Part shown: in pieces, positions 1 through 4,755 of the stretch | Layout: each line of letters starts with the position of its first letter | Position numbering within the stretch: the first letter of the stretch is position 1 | Source: Candidatus Dormiibacterota bacterium | GTDB lineage: Bacteria > Chloroflexota > Dormibacteria > Aeolococcales > Aeolococcaceae | Length of the DNA: 5,220 nt | Direction of reading: 5' to 3' | NCBI GenBank assembly: GCA_003153215.1 | Contig: PLXL01000135.1 | Location: 5,173-10,392 of the forward strand | Notes under the pieces: generated by a model | Databases searched by the model: none | What the model saw: the letters and a program-made list of their open reading frames with translations, nothing else | Told to the model about the DNA's origin: nothing | Made by a program: the position numbers and the translations under genes

Positions 1-76
1 GCATCTGGTCCTGGGAATGAATATACGGGGGCGGACCACCCGCAGGGCGCGCCGGCGTCCGGCCTCACGGGTTCGG

Positions 77-508
77 TCAGCCCGCGGCCCGACCCCCGAC
101 CAGCTCGGCCAGCAGCGCCTGGACCCGGGCGTCGATCTCGTCGCGGATGCGGCGGACCGTGGCAAGCGGCTTGCCGGCGGGATCCTCCAGCTCCCAGTCG
201 AGATAGCGCTTGCCGGGGAAGAAGGGGCAGGCATCCCCGCAGCCCATTGTGATGACCACGTCGGCGGCGTGAACGGCGTCATCGGTGAGCGGCTTGGGGA
301 ACTCATGGGAGATGTCCAGCCCCACCTCGGCCATGGCCGCCACCACCGCCGGGTTGAGCTGGTCCGCGGGCTGCGAGCCCGCCGAGCGCACTCGGACGCG
401 GCCGCGCGACCGATCGTCGAGGAGGCCCGCGGCCATCTGGGAGCGGCCGGCGTTGTGGATGCAGACAAAGAGCACCTCGGGCACCCGGGATGCGTCCTCC
501 CCCGTCAT
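77..508 (-). CDS. arsC: Arsenate reductase, LMW protein-tyrosine-phosphatase type
   Basis: Cytosolic enzyme that reduces arsenate to arsenite. The 143-residue product has the P-loop CIHNAGRS (Cys16 nucleophile, Arg22 of the CX5R motif) after a hydrophobic strand. A second conserved block, GCGDACPFFPG, supplies Cys90 and Cys94, and the Asp109-Pro110 pair matches the family's general acid. Several redox-type cysteines suggest a thioredoxin-like rather than a one-cysteine mycothiol mechanism; that is inference. The ATG at 508 is preferred over an upstream ATG at 541 because GGAGG (516-520) lies 7 nt before it and the P-loop then sits near residue 16, as usual. It is the last gene of the arsM operon. 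A 186-bp gap holding an aquaporin remnant separates it from arsM. Downstream, 1-76 shows no gene and no convincing terminator. Confidence 0.95.
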   Translation of the reverse strand: MTGEDASRVPEVLFVCIHNAGRSQMAAGLLDDRSRGRVRVRSAGSQPADQLNPAVVAAMAEVGLDISHEFPKPLTDDAVHAADVVITMGCGDACPFFPGKRYLDWELEDPAGKPLATVRRIRDEIDARVQALLAELVGGRAAG

Positions 509-537
509 CGACGTACCTCCATCATCCTGCGCCCTTC

Positions 538-681
538 TCATCCTGCGCTCTGGTTCTGCGCTTCCCCGCCCGCGAGAACGACGACGGGTGCAGCAGCGGG
601 GACTGCGGAGGGCCCGTGGCTCCGCACCAGCAGCGCGGTGCCGATGAACTCGGCCAGCGCCCGGCGCGCGACGGACGGCAT
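538..681 (-). pseudogene. Truncated aquaporin/MIP-family channel remnant
   Basis: A 47-codon reading frame starts at ATG 681, 13 bp after the arsM stop, and begins with residues close to RRALAEFIGTALLV. This strongly resembles the first transmembrane helix of aquaporin/MIP proteins (typical AEF(I/L)GTALLV). Homology ends there: a MIP channel has about 220-280 residues, six helices and two NPA loops, and none of these follow. The rest is an Ala/Pro/Val-rich tail stopping at 538, which might be the old C-terminus after a large internal deletion, though I cannot show this. From memory, aquaporin genes sit beside arsC in some bacterial arsenic operons, where they can pass arsenite. Chance resemblance in a short GC-rich frame is the main alternative. 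Confidence 0.5.
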
Positions 682-694
682 CCCCCCAACCGCC

Positions 695-1600
695 TCAGCC
701 GGCCGCCGGCTTGCGGGCACGGACAAAGGCGCTGACGACCCGCCCACCGCCCTCGTGCACGGCGGTCAGGGCCCGCTCTCCGGCTGCCCCGGCAACCTGG
801 CCGGCATCCTCCGCGGTGTAATCGCGCGTGACCTCCAGGCCCACGCCCTCGAAGCCGGCACCGGCGAGCAGGCTGCGGTAGGTGTCCTCCTCGAGGGCTC
901 CGGCGAGGCAGCCGACCCACAGCTCCGTGCTGCGGCGGACGTCCTCGGGAAGCTCTCCCTGGACCACCACATCGGAAACGGCGAACCGCCCACCGGGCCG
1001 CAGCACTCGGAACGCCTCGCGCAGGACCCTGCCCTTGTCGGCGCTCAGATTGATCACGCAGTTGGAGATGACGACGTCCACCGAGGCGGCGGGCAGCGGG
1101 ACCTCCTCGATCGTCCCCTTGAGGAACTTCACGTTGGTGGCCTGCGCCTGCGCGGCGTTGCGTGCGGCCAGCTCCAGCATCTCGTCGGTCATGTCCACGC
1201 CGTAGGCAAGGCCCGTCGGGCCGACCCGCCGCGCCGAGAGCAGCACGTCGATGCCGCCGCCGGAACCGAGGTCGAGGACGACCTCTCCCGGCTTCAACTC
1301 GGCAAGCGCCGTCGGGTTACCGCAGCCGAGCGAGGCCAGGACGGCGTCGGGCGGCAGGGCGGACACCTCGTCGATCGAGTACAGGGCGCGGCTCACGTCA
1401 GCCGGCGCACCGGGGCTGCAGCACGAATCCGTACAGGCGGCCGCTCCATCGCAGCAGGACGTGCCGGCGACGGTCGTCGGCAGCACGGACTCGGCCGCCA
1501 CCCCACGGCTCGTCACGGCGTTGGCGGCGGATGCGTAGCGCTCCCGGACCGCCTCCCGAACCCGGTCCCCCTCAGCCTGGTCGCTCGCGGTGATCCCCAT
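695..1600 (-). CDS. arsM: Arsenite S-adenosylmethionine methyltransferase ArsM
   Basis: Cytosolic SAM-dependent methyltransferase that converts arsenite to methylated arsenicals. The 301-residue protein has the class I SAM motif DLGSGGGID (110-118) and the acidic strand end YGVDMT (133-138). The three As(III)-binding cysteines of the family are present: Cys93 in LGCGNP, Cys181 in SNCVINL and Cys231 in WVGCLAGAL. Cys181 and Cys231 are 50 residues apart, as are Cys174 and Cys224 in the algal CmArsM. It is shorter than the algal enzyme and lacks its C-terminal extension. An extra Cys-rich stretch (49-61, CCx5CxxxCC) precedes the catalytic domain. Start 1600 is chosen over ATG 1681 because GAGGAG (1608-1613) lies 7 nt upstream and the earlier start would fall inside the inserted element. 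It is first in the operon and divergent from arsR, with the insertion lying between them. Confidence 0.96.
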   Translation of the reverse strand: MGITASDQAEGDRVREAVRERYASAANAVTSRGVAAESVLPTTVAGTSCCDGAAACTDSCCSPGAPADVSRALYSIDEVSALPPDAVLASLGCGNPTALAELKPGEVVLDLGSGGGIDVLLSARRVGPTGLAYGVDMTDEMLELAARNAAQAQATNVKFLKGTIEEVPLPAASVDVVISNCVINLSADKGRVLREAFRVLRPGGRFAVSDVVVQGELPEDVRRSTELWVGCLAGALEEDTYRSLLAGAGFEGVGLEVTRDYTAEDAGQVAGAAGERALTAVHEGGGRVVSAFVRARKPAAG

Positions 1601-1615
1601 CGCCCGTCTCCTCGC

Positions 1616-1631
1616 ATCGATGTCTGTCGAT
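1616..1631. promoter_or_regulatory. Intact ArsR-type operator O1 in the arsM leader
   Basis: The 16-bp site atcgatgtctgtcgat is a perfect inverted repeat, ATCGA-6-TCGAT. Its right half is repeated in tandem (ctgtcgat at 1624-1631 and 1632-1639), giving an extra half-site. It lies between the predicted arsM -10 box and the arsM ribosome-binding site, around or just after the predicted transcription start. Bound repressor would block arsM-arsC transcription. It matches the reconstructed second site at 13 of 16 positions. ArsR binding is inferred from position and symmetry. Confidence 0.6.
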
Positions 1632-1656
1632 CTGTCGATGGAGCATAGCGGGTTAC

Positions 1657-1669
1657 ATCGATGGTTGTC
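1657..1669. promoter_or_regulatory. Left part of split ArsR-type operator O2
   Basis: ATCGATGGTTGTC at 1657-1669 is followed directly by the element end. The right copy continues as GATGGTTGTCAAT (4322-4334). The pre-insertion site would read ATCGATGGTTGTCAAT, an imperfect ATCGA-6-TCAAT inverted repeat starting 41 bp from O1 and overlapping the ancestral arsM -35. The left junction keeps 13 of 16 positions and the right junction 14 of 16, so neither is a full site. Confidence 0.55.
1660..1669. repeat. Left 10-bp direct repeat (target-site duplication)
   Basis: gatggttgtc is repeated exactly at 4322-4331, and each copy directly abuts a terminal inverted repeat (GGGAT... on the left, ...ATCCC on the right). 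This is the hallmark of a transposition event. As I recall, IS1595-family elements usually make 8-bp duplications, so two bases may match by chance. Confidence 0.9.
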
Positions 1670-1686
1670 GGGATTATGCACTTGAC
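1670..1686 (+). repeat. Left terminal inverted repeat
   Basis: GGGATTATGCACTTGAC matches the reverse complement of 4305-4321 at 16 of 17 positions (T versus G at position 6). Weaker similarity continues inward through TATC(A/G)TCT, so the recognisable inverted end may span about 45 bp and includes the inward promoter. Confidence 0.9.
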
Positions 1687-1710
1687 ACGGAAACCGTTAC
1701 GGGGTATCAT
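1682..1710 (+). promoter_or_regulatory. Inward promoter in the left end, for the transposase
   Basis: TTGACA (1682-1687), a 17-bp spacer and TATCAT (1705-1710) make a near-consensus housekeeping promoter starting inside the inverted repeat. The expected start is about 1717, exactly at an in-frame GTG, so a leaderless message is possible. The spacer contains ACGG-AAA-CCGT (1687-1697), a small palindrome that could bind a regulator or the transposase; that is speculation. Confidence 0.75.
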
Positions 1711-1885
1711 CTTCTTGTGGACGAGAACGAGAAGATCGGGACCGACGGGCAGGAGGCTTCGGAGCCTTTGGAGGCTCCGGTGGATTCGCAAGCTCCCGCA
1801 AGTGCTCGTGGACCTCAGGCGGGAACACGTGGCGAGCGATCTCGTCGGACGTCATCTGGTGCGCCGGCTTCCGTTCGTCGGTCAT
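1697..1885 (-). CDS. Small hypothetical protein antisense to the transposase leader
   Basis: I do not recognise this 62-residue product. It opens with a charged, probably helical segment (residues 12-34, TSDEIARH...LRELA) and ends in a Pro/Lys/Arg-rich tail with PPEPPKAPKPP. The case for a gene: ATG at 1885 is preceded by AGGAGGT (minus strand, 1895-1901) 9 nt upstream, and 29 of the first 33 codons end in G or C. In contrast, plus-strand codons 24-58 of the transposase frame end in G/C only 14 times of 35. The last third loses the codon bias and runs into the element's promoter, so the C-terminus may have drifted. If real, it starts 5 bp from the transposase ATG and is divergent from it. A DNA-binding or regulatory role is only a guess. 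No promoter was found. Confidence 0.5.
   Translation of the reverse strand: MTDERKPAHQMTSDEIARHVFPPEVHEHLRELANPPEPPKAPKPPARRSRSSRSRPQEDDTP
1760..1779. other. Stem-loop in the transposase leader, with an alternative fold
   Basis: CGGAGCC (1760-1766) and GGCTCCG (1773-1779) form a perfect 7-bp stem around a 6-nt loop. An overlapping hairpin AGGCT-TCGG-AGCCT (1754-1767) competes for the same central strand, because GGAGGCT occurs twice (1752-1758 and 1770-1776). No T-run follows on either strand, so it is not a standard terminator. It may modulate translation of the transposase or only reflect the Pro-rich antisense frame. Confidence 0.4.
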
Positions 1886-1890
1886 CGGAG

Positions 1891-2793
1891 ATGGACCTCC
1901 TGAGCCTCATGGACGCCTACGGCAGCGAGGACAAGTGCCGGACCATCCTGGAAGAGCTTCGCTGGCCCGAAGGCCCACGGTGCCCCCGCTGCCAGGGGAC
2001 CAAGCTCTCCCGCATCTCGACCCGCGAGCAGTTCGACTGCGACGGGTGCGGCTACCAGTTCTCCGTCAAGGCCGGAACGATCTTCCACGACTCCCACCTG
2101 CCGCTTCGCAAGTGGTTCGTGGCGGTCTACCTGATGACCGAATCTCGCAAGGGGATCAGCGCCAACCAAATCCAGCGGATGCTCGGGCTGGGCAGCTACC
2201 GGACGGCGTGGTACCTCTGCCACCGCATTCGGGCTGCCATGGTCGAGGCCGACCCCACGCCGCTCATGGGCACCGTCGAGACGGACGAGACCTACCTGGG
2301 TGGAAAGCCTCGCCACCCCGCCAAGAGCAAGCAGGAAGCCGCCCAGCAGTGGATGAAGCACAAGGTCACCGTGCTCGGCGCCATCGAGCGCGGCGGGGCG
2401 GTCCGGCTTCAGATGGTTCCCCACAACCGCAAGGGCGATGTCACCGCGTTTCTGATGAGGACCGTGGACGACCACGCCGAGGCCATCTACAGCGACGAGT
2501 TCCGCAGCTACGACGACATCGGTGACGAAGACACCCGGCACGAGGCGGTCAACCACCGCGCCAAGGAGTGGGTCCGGGGCGACGTTCACACCAACACCAT
2601 CGAATCCGTCTGGTCCCTGCTCGACCGGGCGATCATCGGCAGCTATCACAAGCTGAGCACCAAGCACCTTCCCGCCTACCTCTCCGAGTTCGAGTGGCGA
2701 TTCAACAACCGCGAGAACCCGTACTTGTTTCGGGACACGCTGACCCGGCTGGTTGCGGCTGAGGCGATGCCGTACAAGGAACTCATCGCCTAG
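1891..2793 (+). CDS. IS1595 family (ISXO2-like) DDE transposase
   Basis: Cut-and-paste type transposase expected to act on the inverted repeats of this element. The 300-residue protein has an N-terminal zinc ribbon (Cys31/Cys34 and Cys50/Cys53), a helical DNA-binding section (about 68-118), and an RNase H-like core. Candidate catalytic residues are Asp132 in ETDETYLGG, Asp202 in YSDEFRSY and Glu238 in HTNTIES, as in the ISXO2-like domain. The frame is intact, so it may be active. The ATG at 1891 is chosen because MDLL...LRWPEGPRCPRC matches the usual family N-terminus. An in-frame GTG at 1717 would add 58 low-complexity residues. That start fits the promoter as a leaderless one, but codon bias in most of the extension favours the opposite strand. 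GGAG directly touches the 1891 ATG, so its ribosome site is poor. The 3' end overlaps the convergent passenger gene by 11 bp. Confidence 0.93.
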   Translation: MDLLSLMDAYGSEDKCRTILEELRWPEGPRCPRCQGTKLSRISTREQFDCDGCGYQFSVKAGTIFHDSHLPLRKWFVAVYLMTESRKGISANQIQRMLGLGSYRTAWYLCHRIRAAMVEADPTPLMGTVETDETYLGGKPRHPAKSKQEAAQQWMKHKVTVLGAIERGGAVRLQMVPHNRKGDVTAFLMRTVDDHAEAIYSDEFRSYDDIGDEDTRHEAVNHRAKEWVRGDVHTNTIESVWSLLDRAIIGSYHKLSTKHLPAYLSEFEWRFNNRENPYLFRDTLTRLVAAEAMPYKELIA

Positions 2794-3544
2794 AGCCCTC
2801 GTCCCCGATTAGGCGGTTGGCGACAGCCTGCCCCATCTCGGTCCAGCGCAACTCGCTGAATGAAAGATCCTGAGGCACGGGGTGGACTCCCGATATGGTG
2901 AGGGCAAGCGAGTACGGAGTAGTGCCGGGGTTGCTCGCGCCGGGTGCAGCCTGTCGGTACCTTCCTTCCTCGATTAGGTCACGGCTCCGGAGAAGGGGTA
3001 TGGTGTCCCAGACGGAGCTAGCGCCTTCCTCCTCGGGGCACTTGAAGGCTGTGTCGAGCACGGCCCAGATGTAGGACTCACGGTTCCACATTGGCAACAC
3101 CGGCGCAAGTACGCGGCACACTTCCTCCAACGTGACCGTTGTGTCCCGGCAGCGGTCGATGCGGGTGGAGCGAAGCCATTCGATGTGTTGATCCACACCA
3201 CCTACTGCGGCGGTTAGCTGCCTCTCCTGCTTGTCCCACACCCGATACGACCCTTCATAGAGGGCGACCATCAGGACCACAGGGAAGGCGATAACCAATA
3301 CCCACGGCGACGCGCGGAACAACCAAATGAGGATCGTGCCTACCGCCAGCCCGAGAAACCCGGAGACGGTGAGCACCCATCCCCCTGTCTTTCGTGCCCA
3401 GGTCAGCGCTTGGGTACTCACCTGGCGCCAGTGCCTTCGTCGCCCCACGGGCGGGAGTCTACGCTGATCTGTCTGGTCGCAGCGGACGCCCTGCCGTCCA
3501 AGGCGCTCACGGCTTAGGCGCCACAGCGATAGCCAATTGACCAT
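2783..3544 (-). CDS. Passenger gene B: hypothetical two-TM membrane protein
   Basis: Function not recognised. The 253-residue frame has two probable membrane helices (about 56-76 and 80-96) followed by YEGSYRVW, a motif I recall after TM segments in actinobacterial hypothetical proteins. The soluble C-terminal part (about 130-253) has alternating helix-like segments ending WTEMGQAVANRL, somewhat like a winged-helix end, but this is weak. The first 41 residues are Arg-rich and may not be translated: a GTG at 3421 would give 212 residues with TM1 near the N-terminus. Neither start has a good ribosome site. From ATG 3544 it overlaps the upstream passenger gene by 38 bp, suggesting one transcript and translational coupling. 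Its stop lies inside the 3' end of the transposase gene. A functional link with the other two-TM protein is inferred from the overlap. Confidence 0.7.
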   Translation of the reverse strand: MVNWLSLWRLSRERLGRQGVRCDQTDQRRLPPVGRRRHWRQVSTQALTWARKTGGWVLTVSGFLGLAVGTILIWLFRASPWVLVIAFPVVLMVALYEGSYRVWDKQERQLTAAVGGVDQHIEWLRSTRIDRCRDTTVTLEEVCRVLAPVLPMWNRESYIWAVLDTAFKCPEEEGASSVWDTIPLLRSRDLIEEGRYRQAAPGASNPGTTPYSLALTISGVHPVPQDLSFSELRWTEMGQAVANRLIGDEGSRR

Positions 3545-4271
3545 CTGCGCACGTCAGCACGAAGTTCTCCGTGGCATGGCACCCCGACCCTTGCGCGGAG
3601 ACAACCACCCGGCACGGAGATACCAGTGGGCGGGATCTGAGATCGCTTGCCTGAAAGCGGGTCTCCTCATTGAAAACATAGAACTCATTCTCATGGTAGT
3701 AATGCCAAGCCACGTCAACTGGGCGCTTACTCCCATTCGCTGGGATCACGATTTCCTCGCCTCTCAGCGTCCGCTCGGGTTCGAGGTGCTGAGGGATGTC
3801 GGACCACCGACCATCAACTTCGTACACCTGGCGTCCATCAGGGCCAAAGAAAGTGAGGGTCGTATGGACGTGTTCGGCGTCCCGATTCCCGACGAGCGGT
3901 TGGTTGCTCACCTTGACGTAAGCCCCATAACCGCTCTCATCTTTGCCGTGCCCGACGGTAGTAGTGGCGTAGGTCACGACGGTTACCACCGTCGTAGTGC
4001 TGGTGACGCCCACGAGTTCTCCGCTTCGCGGGTTGGTCACATGGTCCACCCACCGCAACTGCGTATAAGGTCCGTCAATAACCAGCCTCGGGCGGGAGCG
4101 CTGTTCACGCCTCGCGAGCCACGCTGCAAAGGCAAAGACAGCGACAGCGCCCAGCAGAAGCACCAAGACGTACCACGCGCCCCATTGAGTGGGCGTCTGC
4201 AAGACAGCTAGGCTCACGGCAGCCACCAACGGAACCAGGCCGCCCAGCCCGACCTGTATCGGCCTATCCAT
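3507..4271 (-). CDS. Passenger gene A: hypothetical 2TM plus beta-domain protein
   Basis: Function not recognised. The 254-residue protein has two hydrophobic helices (about 7-25 and 33-53), a basic stretch (54-62) suggesting a cytoplasmic C-terminal domain, then a strand-rich region starting RPRLVIDGPY. Runs such as TTTVVTVVTYATTT, AYVKVSN and HTTLTFFGPDG, and a GRWSDIP motif, suggest a beta-sandwich. Three cysteines lie in the last 35 or so residues. The ATG at 4271 sits 8 nt past a -10-like TATCGT in the right element end, so the mRNA would be nearly leaderless. It is first in a two-gene unit with the overlapping gene ending at 2783. Base composition is poorer in G+C than the ars genes, indicating separate origin. 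The 2TM-beta layout recalls some phage-defence effectors, but I see no sequence motif that assigns it. Confidence 0.78.
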   Translation of the reverse strand: MDRPIQVGLGGLVPLVAAVSLAVLQTPTQWGAWYVLVLLLGAVAVFAFAAWLARREQRSRPRLVIDGPYTQLRWVDHVTNPRSGELVGVTSTTTVVTVVTYATTTVGHGKDESGYGAYVKVSNQPLVGNRDAEHVHTTLTFFGPDGRQVYEVDGRWSDIPQHLEPERTLRGEEIVIPANGSKRPVDVAWHYYHENEFYVFNEETRFQASDLRSRPLVSPCRVVVSAQGSGCHATENFVLTCADGQLAIAVAPKP

Positions 4272-4279
4272 CGCCCGAG

Positions 4280-4309
4280 ACGATACCGCCTAGCGTTACC
4301 CTGCGTCAA
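4280..4309 (-). promoter_or_regulatory. Inward promoter in the right end, for passenger genes
   Basis: On the minus strand TTGACG (4304-4309), an 18-bp spacer and TATCGT (4280-4285) mirror the left-end promoter in position and sequence. The predicted start near 4273 is 2-3 nt before the ATG at 4271. The boxes are weaker than TTGACA/TATCAT at the left end. Confidence 0.6.
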
Positions 4310-4321
4310 GTGCATCATCCC
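4305..4321 (-). repeat. Right terminal inverted repeat
   Basis: The reverse complement, GGGATGATGCACTTGAC, matches the left end at 16 of 17 positions. It ends exactly at the second copy of the 10-bp direct repeat, which fixes the element boundary. Confidence 0.9.
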
Positions 4322-4331
4322 GATGGTTGTC
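4322..4331. repeat. Right 10-bp direct repeat (target-site duplication)
   Basis: gatggttgtc is identical to 1660-1669. It also forms most of the right-hand fragment of operator O2 (4322-4334), adjacent to the arsR -10 box. Confidence 0.9.
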
Positions 4332-4337
4332 AATCCG

Positions 4338-4343
4338 TATAAT
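4338..4343 (+). promoter_or_regulatory. arsR -10 box; -35 region displaced by the insertion
   Basis: Perfect TATAAT, 6 nt before the ATG at 4350, predicts a leaderless arsR transcript. At 16-19 bp upstream the sequence is now the element's end (around catcatccc), which has no -35-like hexamer and no extended -10 TGn. Before the insertion the same distance held gttaca (18-bp spacer, 4 of 6 matches to TTGACA), now at 1652-1657 on the far side of the element. Reduced arsR transcription is inferred. Confidence 0.65.
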
Positions 4344-4349
4344 CGAACC

Positions 4350-4712
4350 ATGGTCGGCGCCACCGAGACCCCCACCCTCGATGCGATCCCCCTGCGTGTC
4401 CGGGGATGCTGCCAGCCGGTGGCACCCCGCATCCCCGGGCCCGACGCCGAGGAGTGTGCCGCCGTCTTCCGGGCTCTGGGGGACAGGACGCGGCTGCAGA
4501 TGATCCACATGCTCGCCGAAGCCACCGAACCGGTCTGCGTCTGCGACTTCACGGCCGCCTTCGACCTGGGCCAGCCGACCATCAGCCACCACCTGGCGAA
4601 GCTCCGCGACGCCCGGCTGATCACCTCAACGCGGCGCGGCATCTGGACCTTCCACCAGCTCAACCCGGCGATGTCCCCGGCGGCCCGCGAGGTGGTGGCC
4701 CTCCTCCACTGA
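4350..4712 (+). CDS. arsR: ArsR/SmtB-family arsenic-responsive repressor
   Basis: Winged-helix repressor expected to bind the ars operators and release them on binding As(III). The 120-residue protein has the family core FRALGDRTRLQMIHML (40-55), the motif VCVCDF with Cys63 and Cys65 on the sensing helix, and the recognition helix QPTISHHLAKLRDARLI (75-91). The wing (STRRGIWTFHQL) follows. A Cys20-Cys21 pair in the N-terminal extension recalls the corynebacterial ArsR arsenic site, which uses an N-terminal Cys pair plus a helix cysteine. ATG 4350 is chosen because it falls at the start predicted from TATAAT. The in-frame ATG at 4323 lies in the duplicated target site, upstream of the -10 box. 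It was ancestrally divergent from arsM across 87 bp and is convergent with the VOC gene, with 43 bp between their stops. Confidence 0.95.
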   Translation: MVGATETPTLDAIPLRVRGCCQPVAPRIPGPDAEECAAVFRALGDRTRLQMIHMLAEATEPVCVCDFTAAFDLGQPTISHHLAKLRDARLITSTRRGIWTFHQLNPAMSPAAREVVALLH

Positions 4713-4755
4713 GCCCTCCTGCGCCTGCCGCACGGCGCCTCCGACGCTCAGACCC

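Larger units (their letters stand above)
1642..1671 (-). promoter_or_regulatory. arsM-arsC promoter with -35 altered by the insertion
   Basis: Reading the minus strand, the -10 box is TATGCT (1642-1647) and the -35 position 18 bp upstream now reads CCGACA (1666-1671). Joining the left flank to the sequence after the right direct repeat restores TTGACA there. The target-site duplication preserved GACA, while the first two bases now come from the element's left end (GG on the plus strand). Expected transcription start is near 1635, leaving a leader of about 35 nt. Weakened but possibly retained activity is inference. Confidence 0.55.
1670..4321. mobile_element. IS1595-family insertion element with passenger genes
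   Basis: This 2,652-bp element is bounded by 17-bp inverted repeats with one mismatch and a 10-bp direct repeat. It encodes an ISXO2/IS1595-type transposase on the plus strand and two convergent minus-strand passenger genes, plus a probable small antisense gene at its left end. It landed in the arsM-arsR divergent promoter region. Simple IS1595-type elements are about 0.7-1.2 kb, and subgroups with passenger genes are known in the family; this element fits that class. Clean ends, an intact transposase and exact direct repeats suggest a recent, possibly still mobile insertion. The passenger DNA is poorer in G+C than the flanks: 25 of 60 bases at 3661-3720 against 40 of 60 at 1261-1320. Confidence 0.9.

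Noticed and set aside
1..76. Terminator or further gene downstream of arsC
   Set aside because: Only 4-bp GC-rich inverted repeats and no T-run; no coding signal in so short a stretch.
17..1648. Long plus-strand open frame (543 codons)
   Set aside because: Lies opposite arsM and arsC, whose catalytic motifs are unmistakable. Long antisense frames are common in such GC-rich DNA, and the product has no recognisable domain.
1882..2667. Minus-strand open frame opposite the transposase (261 codons)
   Set aside because: The plus strand carries the zinc ribbon and DDE motifs. This frame reads as a low-complexity shadow.
3537..4211. Plus-strand open frame of 224 codons opposite passenger gene A
   Set aside because: The minus strand has clear TM helices, ordered strand-like segments and an upstream promoter. 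The plus frame shows no domain pattern and no ribosome site was identified.
4721..4738. Possible terminator between arsR and the VOC gene (GCGCC-8-GGCGC)
   Set aside because: Only a 5-bp GC stem with no T-run on either strand. Such repeats arise by chance at this base composition.
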